Source: SFHK01 sp045538305 (GTDB lineage Bacteria; Bacillota; Clostridia; Christensenellales; Aristaeellaceae). From it: a stretch of DNA of 64,000 nt. Location of the stretch: NCBI GenBank assembly GCA_045538305.1, contig JAZSRC010000054.1:20146-84145 (forward strand). The letters are read 5' to 3'. Position 1 is the stretch's first letter. Each line of letters opens with the position of its first letter. The translations under genes and the position numbers were made by a program. The notes beneath the pieces were generated by a model that did no database searches, was not told the DNA's origin, and was given only the letters and a program-made list of their open reading frames with translations. Below, in pieces: positions 9,010 through 17,575 of this stretch.

Positions 9010-9578
9010 TTTTCTCCTCCGGTGGGCAGCGGATCCGCTCCCGTCAATGCCGCAAACAGGGACGCCGGGAAAGCGCTCCTTCTTTGATTGAATTCATCTG
9101 CCAAAGAAAAGTATTCGTCCTTTTCAATGGTGTTTGAAGCGCTTCGGATATTCGCCGAGGCAGCGCGCGCCGTATTCAGCGCTTCCTCCGGCGGCGACGA
9201 CTGCGCAAGCTTCTGATACACCTTTTCAGCCAAAAGCGGCAGCGTGGAATACGCCTCAAACATGTCCGTCGGATCGGACGCCGACAAAAGCTTTTCACAG
9301 AGCGTTTCCAGCTGAAGGATGTCCTCATCATCCTCGCCAATCACGGGCGCGGCGACGGCCGAAAGTATATTCGCATTCTCCGCGGCGGACCGGAGATCCG
9401 TGTATACGGATAGCGTTCCGCTCTCGTGGACGCCCCTTCTGAACACCTCAAGCGCTTCATTTCTGAGCGAATTCAGCTTTACAGGCCCCATAACAAACAG
9501 GGAGAACACAATGCATACGGCCAGTGCGAGCCAGGCAATTTTACGATTTTCCCAAATATTCTTCGGCTTTACAGTCAT
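9006..9578 (-). CDS. LemA-like membrane protein
   Basis: 190 residues. One N-terminal transmembrane helix (about 12-32) is followed by an all-helical exterior part. The C-terminal FNQRRSAFPASLFAALTG matches the LemA signature (YN..V..FPs.l.a.l.g). LemA proteins commonly sit beside TPM-domain genes, as here (4-bp overlap), and are thought to act in the envelope. It is divergent and shorter in the middle than a textbook LemA, so the assignment rests on the tail motif plus the neighbour. The ribosome binding site is weak (GGAATGG). Confidence 0.65.
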   Translation of the reverse strand: MTVKPKNIWENRKIAWLALAVCIVFSLFVMGPVKLNSLRNEALEVFRRGVHESGTLSVYTDLRSAAENANILSAVAAPVIGEDDEDILQLETLCEKLLSASDPTDMFEAYSTLPLLAEKVYQKLAQSSPPEEALNTARAASANIRSASNTIEKDEYFSLADEFNQRRSAFPASLFAALTGADPLPTGGEK

Positions 9579-9601
9579 GCATCCATTCCTTTCCGCATCT
9601 G

Positions 9602-10732
9602 TCAGCGGTACTCAAGCAGCTTTTTCTTGAGCTCATTTTCGATATTGGTCAGCTCCGCCTCCGCAGCGCGGCGCTTTTCACGGCCCTCGCGCTGGATAGC
9701 CATTACCTCGTCCATCGTCTGAATGAGCATCTGATTGGTGTACGTCAGGGTTTCGATATCGATAATGCCCCTTTCCGCTTCGCGGGCGGTTTCGGTGGTA
9801 GCCATCTTCAGCTTCTCGGCATTCTTCTTGAGCAGCTCATTGGTCAGATCGGTAACCGCGCGCTGCGCCTCCATAGCCCTCTGGCTGTGCTCAATGCCCA
9901 GCGCCATAACCATCTGGCTCTTCCACAGCGGGATGGTGTTGGCAATGGTAGACTGAATTTTTTCCGCCATAACGGTATCAGAGGACTGAATCAGCCGGAT
10001 CTGCGGCGCCATCTGAATGGAAATATTTCTGGTAAGCTCCAGATCATACAGCTTCTTTTCAAACCTGTCGGCCTTGTCCGCCAGATCCTTCGCTGCCTGC
10101 GCATCCTCGGGCAGTCCGGTTCTTTCAGCAAGTGCGCGGGCTTCCTCTACATCCTTGGCGCGGAATTCCTCCAGCTTCTTTTTGCCAAGCTCAATGTACA
10201 CGGAAAGCGTTTTAAAGTACACAAGGTTTTCGGCATACAGCTGATCTAACAGAATGATATCGTTCAGCAGCTGAATTTTATGAGAAGTCAATACCTTTAC
10301 GATATCGTCCACGCTTGCAGATGCTTCGTCATAGCGGCCCTTCAGCGTCGCTACGCGGTCAACCGCCTTTCGGAATAAGCCGAACAGCCCCTTCTTTTCC
10401 TCTTCCTCGGCGCTGAAGCCCTTCAGCTGAACAACGAGCTTATTGATCATATCGCCGGTTTCGCCCAGATCCTTCATGCGAACCTTGTCCAGCGCGGCAT
10501 CGGAAAATTTGGTAAGGTCCTTCTGAACGGCGGAGCCATAGGCAAACACATCCGTTGTTTCGCGGATATCGGCTTTTTCCACATCGCGCATGGCGTCATA
10601 AATGCTCTTGCGCTCCTTGCTCACCATATCGGCGTCCTGTTTTTCGTCAATTTCAATGTTCACGCTCTTCAGCGCTTCTTCAAATTCGGGAATGATCGGA
10701 GTTGCCGCAGCATATGCTCTGTTTTCAGACAT
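9602..10732 (-). CDS. telA: TelA-family toxic anion resistance protein
   Basis: 376 residues from ATG 10732 (AAAGGGTGGG upstream; a GTG three codons earlier lies within that site). Soluble, helical and charge-rich, with the TelA/KlaA layout: an N-terminal region with DLTKFSDAALDKVRMKDLGETGDMI, long coiled-coil helices (LADKADRFEKKLYDLELTRNISIQMAPQIRLIQ) and a C terminus with QREGREKRRAAEAELTNIENELKK. Linked in other bacteria to tellurite and cell-wall-antibiotic tolerance. It lies 49 nt downstream of xpaC, its usual partner, and probably shares a transcript with the LemA and TPM genes. Confidence 0.9.
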   Translation of the reverse strand: MSENRAYAAATPIIPEFEEALKSVNIEIDEKQDADMVSKERKSIYDAMRDVEKADIRETTDVFAYGSAVQKDLTKFSDAALDKVRMKDLGETGDMINKLVVQLKGFSAEEEEKKGLFGLFRKAVDRVATLKGRYDEASASVDDIVKVLTSHKIQLLNDIILLDQLYAENLVYFKTLSVYIELGKKKLEEFRAKDVEEARALAERTGLPEDAQAAKDLADKADRFEKKLYDLELTRNISIQMAPQIRLIQSSDTVMAEKIQSTIANTIPLWKSQMVMALGIEHSQRAMEAQRAVTDLTNELLKKNAEKLKMATTETAREAERGIIDIETLTYTNQMLIQTMDEVMAIQREGREKRRAAEAELTNIENELKKKLLEYR

Positions 10733-10781
10733 GGTTCCCACCCTTTCAAGATATTGTCGGTATATTATGGTTCAATTGTCT

Positions 10782-11444
10782 CTACTTACCCTGATTCTGT
10801 ACAAGCCCTTCGCCCTTCAGCATGGCTTCCATAACGGCGATATCGGTTTTTACATCGACGGCCTCGTTTCGGTACATTTTGTCCAGCTGCTTTTCAAAAG
10901 CCTGCGCCACCATATCGAGGCTGTCTTCGATGCGGGCGCGGCTTTCCTGAACGTTTTCGCCCGCGCCGGCGAAGGTTACGTAATTGCTCATCAGCTTTTC
11001 AACCGTAGGCAGATAATAGCTTAAAAACGTATATATGCTTCTGCGTTCGGATTCGTCGCGAAGCGTCTCGTTCAGTATGCCTTCACCCGCGTTTGAAATC
11101 CTGGTAAGCGCATTTTTCAGGCGCTCGTCGCCCATTACCTGAGCCGCTTCACGCAGGCGCTTCACGGTTTCGCGCCCCTCCTCGATCAGCCTATCGATTT
11201 CGGCGTCGCCCGTTGAGGTTTTTTCCTCTACTTCAACTATGCGCCCCGGCACAAAATGCGAAACCACAAAATAGACGGCGACGGACGAAACGATTTGAAG
11301 GAAAATGAAAATCCCCCGATAAATGGGTGAAAACAGACCCCACAGCAGAAATACCAACGCCGCTGCATATATAGGGACGGCGCTTTTTATGTGCACATGC
11401 TTTTTATTTGTTTTTGTATTAATGGCGAACCCCTCCTTCAGCAT
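10782..11444 (-). CDS. xpaC: XpaC-like 5-bromo-4-chloroindolyl phosphate hydrolysis family protein
   Basis: Up to 220 residues. Two adjacent transmembrane helices (about 23-40 and 46-65) are followed by a cytoplasmic helical domain with DAEIDRLIEEGRETVKRLREA and YLPTVEKLMSNYVTF, typical of XpaC (PF10112). It precedes telA as in many Firmicutes. The start is unclear: ATG 11444 has only a poor upstream site, whereas a perfect AAGGAGG inside the frame stands 7 nt before an ATT codon (11421-11423). A GTG further in (Val17) is a third option. The product is an integral membrane protein of uncertain biochemistry. Confidence 0.8.
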   Translation of the reverse strand: MLKEGFAINTKTNKKHVHIKSAVPIYAAALVFLLWGLFSPIYRGIFIFLQIVSSVAVYFVVSHFVPGRIVEVEEKTSTGDAEIDRLIEEGRETVKRLREAAQVMGDERLKNALTRISNAGEGILNETLRDESERRSIYTFLSYYLPTVEKLMSNYVTFAGAGENVQESRARIEDSLDMVAQAFEKQLDKMYRNEAVDVKTDIAVMEAMLKGEGLVQNQGK

Positions 11445-11522
11445 GATCTATTTTATACCTTTTTGAGTATCATCACAAGCAGAATCTCACAAAAACCGCA
11501 CCTCTGCCTTTGAAAACCGCAA

Positions 11523-12278
11523 TCAGACATCTATATCCAGCGAAACCGGGCAATGATCCGAACCCATAATCGACTGGTGAATGCGCGCGTCCAAAAGGCG
11601 AGGCTTAAGGCTGTCGGAGGCAAGAAAATAGTCTATGCGCCAGCCGGCATTTCTGCTTCTTGCGCCGCCTATATAGCTCCACCAGCTGTATTCTCCGACG
11701 GCGTCCGGATAGAAATGGCGGAACGTGTCGATAAACCCGTCGTTCAGCAGAAGGGAGAGCTTTTCCCTTTCCTGATCGGTAAAGCCCGGATTCATGCGGT
11801 TGGTCTTCGGATTTTTAAGGTCAATCTCTTTATGCGCCACGTTCAGATCCCCGCACAATATAACGGGCTTCGTCTTTTCAAGCCCCTTCAGATAATTGTG
11901 GAACGCGTCCTCCCACTGCATTCGGTATTCAAGCCTTCTCAGGCCGTCCTGCGAGTTGGGCGTATAGCAGCACACGAGAAAAAAATGTTCAAACTCCGCC
12001 GTAATGACGCGGCCCTCCTGATCATGCTCCTCGATGCCAATGCCATAGGAAACGGACAGGGGCGCTTTTTTTGTATATATGGCAGTGCCGGAATAGCCGG
12101 CGCGCTTGGCGGGGTTCAGAAAGACTTCATACCCCTCCATATCAAATGTAAACTGATGCTTCATAAGCTTTATTTCCTGAAGGCAAATCGCGTCAGCTTC
12201 CAGCGACGCCATGCTTTCAAAAAAACCCTTCGTCGCGCACGCCCGCAGGCCATTCACGTTCCAAGATACCAATCTCAT
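11523..12278 (-). CDS. exoA: Exodeoxyribonuclease III (AP endonuclease)
   Basis: 251 residues, the usual length. It cleaves 5' of abasic sites and degrades DNA 3' to 5' in base-excision repair. All family motifs are present: SWNVNGLRA (Asn), CLQEIKL (metal Glu), YTPNSQDG (Tyr), CGDLNVAHKEIDL (Asp/Asn), SWWSYIGGARSRNAGWRIDYFLAS and the C-terminal GSDHCPVSL (Asp/His catalytic pair). Single gene with its own promoter at 12310-12338. The ribosome binding site TTAAGG is modest. Confidence 0.96.
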   Translation of the reverse strand: MRLVSWNVNGLRACATKGFFESMASLEADAICLQEIKLMKHQFTFDMEGYEVFLNPAKRAGYSGTAIYTKKAPLSVSYGIGIEEHDQEGRVITAEFEHFFLVCCYTPNSQDGLRRLEYRMQWEDAFHNYLKGLEKTKPVILCGDLNVAHKEIDLKNPKTNRMNPGFTDQEREKLSLLLNDGFIDTFRHFYPDAVGEYSWWSYIGGARSRNAGWRIDYFLASDSLKPRLLDARIHQSIMGSDHCPVSLDIDV

Positions 12279-12309
12279 AGCCTTAACCGCCTTTACCTAT
12301 GTTTTCTAA

Positions 12310-12338
12310 ATTATAGCATCTTCAAACGCATTTTACAA
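12310..12338 (-). promoter_or_regulatory. Promoter of exoA
   Basis: Minus strand: TTGTAA, 17-nt spacer, TATAAT with an extended -10 (TGC before TATAAT). It lies 32 nt upstream of the exoA start codon. Confidence 0.65.
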
Positions 12339-12393
12339 TGGGATTTATGTTCCGTGAATTTGGAATCCGCGCCGTTTATCGCCTTGCATGATC

Positions 12394-12434
12394 AAAAAAA
12401 ACCGTCCCGGCGGCACAGCGTACCGTCGGGACAG
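12394..12434 (-). terminator. Terminator of asnS
   Basis: Minus strand: GTCCCGACGG / CCGCCGGGAC stem with one mismatch, then GGTTTTTTTT. It begins 18 nt after the asnS stop codon and is a classic intrinsic terminator. Confidence 0.9.
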
Positions 12435-12451
12435 TGCAAAATATGATAATT

Positions 12452-13849
12452 TTAGAAATCCGCGTTGCGGGTAGTTCTCGGGAAGGGCAGCACGTCGCGG
12501 ATGTTGGCGATACCGGTCAGGTACATGATCATGCGCTCAAAGCCCATGCCGAAGCCCGAATGCTTGACGGAGCCGTACTTACGAAGCTCCAGATACCACC
12601 AGTAGTCCTCGCAGTTCATGCCCAGCTCTTCAATTCTGGCTTTCAGTACGTCAAGGCGCTCTTCTCTCTGGCTGCCGCCGCACAGTACGCCGATGCCGGG
12701 CACCAGAAGGTCCGCCGCCGCAACGGTTTTTCCGTCGTCGTTCATGCGCATGTAGAAGGCTTTGATCTCCTTGGGGTAGTCGGTAACGAATACCGGACGG
12801 CCAAAATGCTTTTCGGTAAGATATCTTTCGTGCTCGGTCTGCAGATCGCAGCCCCAGTAGGGCGTATACTCAAACTGCGCGCCGCTGTTTTTCAGAATCT
12901 CGATGGCGTCGGTATAGCTTACGCGGGCAAACTCGGCGTCCTTCACGGCAGTGAGGCGCTCGATCAGACCCTTATCCACAAAGCTGTTCAAAAACGCCAT
13001 CTCTTCGGGCGCTTCCTCAAGCACGGCGGAGATGATATACTTGATCATGTCCTCTTCCAGGCGCAGGTCGTCTTCCAACTCGGCAAACGCGATTTCCGGC
13101 TCGACCATCCAGAACACAGCGGCATGACGGGCGGTATAGCTGTTTTCTGCGCGGAAGGTGGGTCCGAAGGTGTACACATCGCGGAACGCAAGCGCGAAGA
13201 TTTCAGCGTTCAGCTGGCCGGAAACGGTGAGGGATACGGGCTTTGCGAAAAAGTCCTTATCGTAATCCAGCTTGCCGTCCTCGGTCTTGGGCAGGTTTTC
13301 CATATCCAGCGTGGTGACCTGGAACATTTCGCCGGCGCCCTCGCAGTCGCTTCCGGTGATCAGCGGCGTGTGTACGTAAACGAACCCGCGGTCATGGAAA
13401 AAGCGGTGAATGGCCTGTGCGGCGATAGAGCGGATGCGGAACGCACACTGGAACAGGTTGGCGCGCGGACGCAGATGCTGGATGGTGCGCAGGTATTCCA
13501 GCGTATGGCGTTTTTTCTGCAGCGGATAGTCAACAGGGCTTTCGCCAAGCACAACGAGGCTTTCCGCCTTCATTTCAAACGGCTGCTGCATACCGGGCGT
13601 GGGCTCAATGCGGCCGGTAACCTCGATGGACGCGCCAACGGTGATGCTCTTCATCAGTTCCTGATAATTATTGACGGCGCTCTCCTCCACGACGATTTGA
13701 AGATTGTTGAAACAACTGCCGTCGTTAATGACGATGAAAGCAAAGCTTTTGCTTTCACGGGAAGTGCGCACCCAGCCGCTTACGCGGATATCATGCATGG
13801 TTTCGGTGGGAACGGACGCGAACAATTCGCGAACGATGACGCTCTTCAT
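12452..13849 (-). CDS. asnS: Asparaginyl-tRNA synthetase
   Basis: 465 residues, normal length. Class IIb synthetase that charges tRNA-Asn. The N-terminal OB fold (about 10-110: VSGWVRTSRESKSFAFIVINDGSCF) is followed by the catalytic core with motif 2 (FGPTFRAENSYTARHAAVFWMVEPE, NSYT rather than the NSDT common in AspS) and motif 3 near the C terminus (HSGFGMGFERMIMYLTG). GAAAGGGG lies 8 nt before the ATG. The leader is only about 50 nt, so there is no T-box. Flanked by its own promoter and terminator. Confidence 0.97.
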   Translation of the reverse strand: MKSVIVRELFASVPTETMHDIRVSGWVRTSRESKSFAFIVINDGSCFNNLQIVVEESAVNNYQELMKSITVGASIEVTGRIEPTPGMQQPFEMKAESLVVLGESPVDYPLQKKRHTLEYLRTIQHLRPRANLFQCAFRIRSIAAQAIHRFFHDRGFVYVHTPLITGSDCEGAGEMFQVTTLDMENLPKTEDGKLDYDKDFFAKPVSLTVSGQLNAEIFALAFRDVYTFGPTFRAENSYTARHAAVFWMVEPEIAFAELEDDLRLEEDMIKYIISAVLEEAPEEMAFLNSFVDKGLIERLTAVKDAEFARVSYTDAIEILKNSGAQFEYTPYWGCDLQTEHERYLTEKHFGRPVFVTDYPKEIKAFYMRMNDDGKTVAAADLLVPGIGVLCGGSQREERLDVLKARIEELGMNCEDYWWYLELRKYGSVKHSGFGMGFERMIMYLTGIANIRDVLPFPRTTRNADF

Positions 13850-13902
13850 GGCTTTACCCCTTTCTATAGATTGATTTTTTCCGTATAAACCCGGATTTAT
13901 CC

Positions 13903-13931
13903 ATTATAGAACGGAATTGTGAAAAAGTAAA
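13903..13931 (-). promoter_or_regulatory. Promoter of asnS
   Basis: Minus strand: TTTACT, 17-nt spacer, TATAAT. The expected transcript start is about 48 nt upstream of the asnS start codon. Confidence 0.6.
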
Positions 13932-14093
13932 GTTAAATGAAAGGGCGCTTTTCTTCGGCGCGTCATTGCTAAAAACTATAGTCGGAAGTTCATCTTTAAA
14001 CAATCTTAATCTCCATTCCGTAAGCCTTTCACGTTCCGGCAGTATATTTATATAGAAAGTTATGTAGAATACGAAATGGAGAGGCGGATGCAA

Positions 14094-14972
14094 ATGATTA
14101 TCTGGGACGGAAACCGCAAACTTTTAAAGGGAAATCTTCATCTGCATACCACTTTAAGCGACGGACGCAAAACGCCCGAAGAGGCGATGGAAATATACCA
14201 TCAGGCGGGATACGACTTTCTGGCAATCACCGATCACAGAAAGGTATCCGTAAAGTCGACGACATATAAGTCTCTCACCGTCATTCAGGGCATTGAATTC
14301 GATTTCAATCTACCCGGTCAGGTTATCCACATCGTAGGCGTCGGCCCGCAGGAAGGCGTCGGCGAAGCCGTAGAGCTCTTTTTCAGCCCCCAGCGCGCCA
14401 TTAACGAAATCAATAAAGCCGGCGGCTGCGCCATTTTGGCCCACCCCGCATGGTCCATGAACACGCCCGCGATCATTTCCTCGCTGTACGGGCTGACGGC
14501 CGTTGAAATCTACAATACCGTATCCGGAATTCCGTGGAACGCCGACCGCGCGGATTCCTCCTCCATTCTGGATGTATGCGGTGCAAACGGCACCCACCTG
14601 AACTTTGTCGCCACCGACGATACACACTTCTATAACGGCGAGCAGTGCCAAAGCTACATCATGCTGGCCGCCGAGGAAAACACCGAGGAAGCCATCAAGG
14701 ATGCGCTCCGCAAGGGCGACTTCTACGCCACCCAGGGCCCCAGATTCGAAAAAATCGAGTTCGACGGCGAAGTACTGCGCGTATGGACCTCGCCCGCAAA
14801 CGCCATCGTATTCTTCTCCGACCTTCCGTGGATGGCCGGCCGCTCCAAATGCGCAGAGGGCCTGACCTATGCCGAAATGCCCGTTCATCCCACGCTGCCC
14901 ATGCGCTTCATGCGCGTAATGCTGATTGACGAAAACGGCAAACGCGCCTGGTCGAACCCGATTCTTCTGTAA
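14094..14972 (+). CDS. PHP-domain phosphoesterase
   Basis: 292 residues from ATG 14094, chosen because GGAGAGG lies 9 nt upstream; ATGs at 14076 and 14088 are too close to or upstream of it. PHP metal-binding motifs are clear: NLHLHTTLSDGRKTPEE (HxH), FLAITDHRKVS (DH), GIEFDF (E), AILAHPAW (H) and a late DDTHF (DxH). Family members are trinuclear-metal phosphoesterases acting on nucleotides or sugar phosphates. The specific substrate is unknown. Only plus-strand gene between 1 and 35 kb, so it is divergent from asnS and convergent with the capsule locus. Confidence 0.85.
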   Translation: MIIWDGNRKLLKGNLHLHTTLSDGRKTPEEAMEIYHQAGYDFLAITDHRKVSVKSTTYKSLTVIQGIEFDFNLPGQVIHIVGVGPQEGVGEAVELFFSPQRAINEINKAGGCAILAHPAWSMNTPAIISSLYGLTAVEIYNTVSGIPWNADRADSSSILDVCGANGTHLNFVATDDTHFYNGEQCQSYIMLAAEENTEEAIKDALRKGDFYATQGPRFEKIEFDGEVLRVWTSPANAIVFFSDLPWMAGRSKCAEGLTYAEMPVHPTLPMRFMRVMLIDENGKRAWSNPILL

Positions 14973-15021
14973 TCTTCCTTAAAAACAGCAAAGGTTTCAC
15001 AGGCAAGCTTCTCATATTGAT

Positions 15022-15060
15022 ACTACAAAAGGCGGCAGATTCCGTATCTGCCGCCTTAGG
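15022..15060. terminator. Bidirectional hairpin between PHP gene and capsule locus
   Basis: Perfect 12-bp stem AAGGCGGCAGAT/ATCTGCCGCCTT (15029-15040 and 15046-15057) with a 5-nt loop. On the minus strand it is followed by TTGTAGT, on the plus strand by AGGCTTATTT. It sits between convergent genes and probably stops both. Confidence 0.75.
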
Positions 15061-15095
15061 CTTATTTACATGCATTTTTGAGTCTTTTACTACAC

Positions 15096-16256
15096 TCAGA
15101 ACTTTCTCCAAACCATCCGATTGACTACGCCTGTATAGCTCTGAATGATCTTCACAACCTTGGACGAAACATTCTCTTCGACATAATCCGGCACCGGAAC
15201 GCCCAAATCAGCGTTTGCATTCATTTCAACCGCCGTATCCACCGCCTGCAAAAGGCTCTTTTCATCAATGCCCGCAAGCACAAAGCAGCCCTTATCCAGC
15301 GCCTCGGGACGCTCGGTGGAGGTTCGGGTGCACACTGCCGGGAAAGGGTAACCTACAGAAGTAAAGAAGCTGCTTTCCTCAGGCAGCGTACCGCTGTCGG
15401 ACACCACCGCAAAGGCGTTCATCTGCAGGCAATTGTAATCATGGAAGCCCAGCGGTTCATGCTGAATCACGCGCTGATCCAGTTGAAAACCGGACGCCGC
15501 CAGCCGATTTCGGCTTCTTGGATGGCAGGAGTACAGGATGGGCATATCATATTTTTCCGCCATTGTGTTAATGGCGGTGAACAGCGACGTAAAGTTCTTC
15601 TGGGTGTCGATATTTTCCTCGCGATGGGCAGACAGCAAAATGTATTTACCTTTCTCAAGGCCCAGACGCTGATGAATATCGCTGTTTTTGATCTTGTCAA
15701 GGTTCATGTGCAGCACCTCCGCCATTGGAGAGCCGGTCACATACGTGCGCTCCTTAGGCAAGCCGCAGTCCGCAAGATATCGGCGGGCATGCTCGGAATA
15801 ACACATATTGACGTCTGAAATGATATCCACAATGCGGCGGTTGGTCTCCTCGGGCAGGCATTCGTCCTTGCAGCGATTTCCGGCTTCCATATGAAAAATC
15901 GGAATATGCAGCCGCTTTGCGCCGATAACGGACAGACAGCTATTGGTATCGCCCAGTACCAGCACGGCGTCGGGCTGAATTTCTTCCATCAGCTCGTAGG
16001 ATCTGGCAATGATGTTGCCCATGGTTTCGCCCAGATTCTTGCCGACAGCGTTCATATACACCTCGGGATCGTCCAGCTCCAGATCGCGGAAGAAGACGCC
16101 GTTCAGATTATAATCGTAATTCTGGCCAGTGTGCGCCAGAATGGTATCGAAATATTTGCGGCATTTTTTGATAACTGCCGCAAGACGGATGATTTCCGGC
16201 CTAGTACCGACAATAATCAGCAGCTTGATTTTTCCGTTATTCCTGAATGCAGCCAT
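15096..16256 (-). CDS. capG: UDP-N-acetylglucosamine 2-epimerase family protein, UDP-L-FucNAc pathway (CapG/FnlC)
   Basis: 386 residues. Non-hydrolysing 2-epimerase fold: IVGTRPEIIRLAAVIKKC, HTGQNYDYNLNGVFF, VLVLGDTNSCLSVIGAKR, IFHMEAGNRCKDECLPEETNRRIVD (active-site Asp/Glu/Glu region), LLSAHREENID and SDSGTLPEESSFF. In the FucNAc pathway it inverts C2 of UDP-N-acetyl-L-pneumosamine to give UDP-N-acetyl-L-fucosamine. The CapG rather than WecB assignment is inferred from the neighbouring CapF and CapE. AGG with GGAGG 7 nt before the ATG. Last gene of the locus. Confidence 0.88.
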   Translation of the reverse strand: MAAFRNNGKIKLLIIVGTRPEIIRLAAVIKKCRKYFDTILAHTGQNYDYNLNGVFFRDLELDDPEVYMNAVGKNLGETMGNIIARSYELMEEIQPDAVLVLGDTNSCLSVIGAKRLHIPIFHMEAGNRCKDECLPEETNRRIVDIISDVNMCYSEHARRYLADCGLPKERTYVTGSPMAEVLHMNLDKIKNSDIHQRLGLEKGKYILLSAHREENIDTQKNFTSLFTAINTMAEKYDMPILYSCHPRSRNRLAASGFQLDQRVIQHEPLGFHDYNCLQMNAFAVVSDSGTLPEESSFFTSVGYPFPAVCTRTSTERPEALDKGCFVLAGIDEKSLLQAVDTAVEMNANADLGVPVPDYVEENVSSKVVKIIQSYTGVVNRMVWRKF

Positions 16257-16356
16257 GGGAAAGCCTCCGTTCGCAAAGGTTCCGTTTGTCTTTGGGTATC
16301 AGTTTTTTTCCTGCTCCCTTAGCAGGGGAGTCCCCTGATCCTCATAAAATCTTGCT

Positions 16357-17556
16357 TCACACGCTTTCAAAAAATGTATCCGGCTTATTCGGGTCAAACG
16401 GTTCGTTCGCCCACATGACCGTAATAAGATCCTGCGTGTCGCTTAGATTGATGATGTTGTGCGTGTATCCGGGCAGCATGTGGATCGCTTCGATCTTCTC
16501 TCCGGACACCCGAAACTCGATCACCTCGTCCGAACCGATTTTCCGTTCCTGTATAAGGCCGTGACCGGATACCACGATAAAGAATTCCCACTTGGTGTTG
16601 TGCCAGTGCTGGCCCTTGGTGATGCCGGGCTTACTGATATTCACAGAAAACTGACCGCAGGAGGAAGTGCGCAGAAGCTCGGTAAAGCTGCCGCGTTCGT
16701 CTTTATTCATTTTCAGCGGAAAACTCACTTTCTCCTTTGGCAGATCGGAAAGATAGGTGGAATACAGTTTCTTTGCGAAGGAACCGTCGGGAATGGACGG
16801 CATAACCAGCGTTTTCGGCTGCGCTTTGAAGGAATTCAAAAGCTCGACAATCTCGCCCAACGTGACCTTGTGGGTAATCGGAGCGGCGCAATAGCGCCCG
16901 TCCTCGCAAAAAACGGGCGTCAAGCCGTCATAATTGCAGCGGTGTTCCTTGCCCTCCAGCGCATCCAGCATTTCTTCGACAAGATCGTCAATATAAAGCA
17001 GCTCCAAATTAGCAGCGGGGTCGTTGACGACGATTGGCAGATCGCGGGCAATATTATGGCAGAAGGTAGCAACGGCGCTGTTGTAATTGGGACGACACCA
17101 CTTGCCGAACAGGTTCGGGAAACGGTACACCAGCGCCTTCGCTCCGGTTTCCTCGGCATACCGAAAAAACAGCTCTTCGCCGGCCAGCTTGCTTTTGCCG
17201 TAATCGGACTGCCCATACCGGCCGATCAGCGTGGCCTGAACGGAGGAGGACAGCATTACAGGACAGGTATTTTGGTGCTTTTTCATTGCATCCAGCAGGG
17301 TGGACGCAAAGCCAAAATTGCCCTCCATGAATTCGCTGTTTTCCTTAGGACGATTTACACCCGCCAGATGAAACACGAAGTCCGCCTGCGCACAGTATTC
17401 GTCCAGCAGCGCCGGATCTGTATCAATATCGTACTCGAAAATCTCCTCAATGACGATATACGGACGGGTACGGTTTTTGTTTTCCTGAATATTTCTCAGG
17501 CTGCAAACGAGATTCTTACCCACAAAGCCCTTCGCGCCGGTGATGAGGATTTTCAT
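16357..17556 (-). CDS. capF: Bifunctional C-3 epimerase/C-4 reductase CapF/FnlB (SDR plus cupin)
   Basis: 399 residues. The N-terminal short-chain dehydrogenase (residues 1-about 255: ITGAKGFVGKNL, FHLAGVNRP, YGQSDYGKSKLAGEE with the YxxxK pair) is fused to a C-terminal cupin (about 275-399: GITKGQHWHNTKWEFFIVVSG, metal-binding His; HMLPGYTHNIINL). This exact fusion is diagnostic for CapF, the second step of UDP-L-FucNAc synthesis. GGAGGGG precedes the ATG. The 100-nt gap to capG contains a 15-nt perfect inverted repeat (16323-16337) of unknown role. Confidence 0.93.
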   Translation of the reverse strand: MKILITGAKGFVGKNLVCSLRNIQENKNRTRPYIVIEEIFEYDIDTDPALLDEYCAQADFVFHLAGVNRPKENSEFMEGNFGFASTLLDAMKKHQNTCPVMLSSSVQATLIGRYGQSDYGKSKLAGEELFFRYAEETGAKALVYRFPNLFGKWCRPNYNSAVATFCHNIARDLPIVVNDPAANLELLYIDDLVEEMLDALEGKEHRCNYDGLTPVFCEDGRYCAAPITHKVTLGEIVELLNSFKAQPKTLVMPSIPDGSFAKKLYSTYLSDLPKEKVSFPLKMNKDERGSFTELLRTSSCGQFSVNISKPGITKGQHWHNTKWEFFIVVSGHGLIQERKIGSDEVIEFRVSGEKIEAIHMLPGYTHNIINLSDTQDLITVMWANEPFDPNKPDTFFESV

Positions 17557-17575
17557 AAGTGACCCCTCCGATTAA

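Noticed and set aside
12434..13888. 484-residue plus-strand open frame antisense to asnS
   Set aside because: The opposite strand encodes an unmistakable asparaginyl-tRNA synthetase; the antisense frame has no recognisable domain.
13850..13935. Possible T-box riboswitch upstream of asnS
   Set aside because: The promoter places the transcript start about 48 nt from the gene, far too short for a T-box, and no T-box consensus is visible.
16323..16337. Perfect 15-nt inverted repeat CAGGGGAGTCCCCTG between capF and capG
   Set aside because: No U-tract in either direction and no second copy noticed; kept only as a note under capF.
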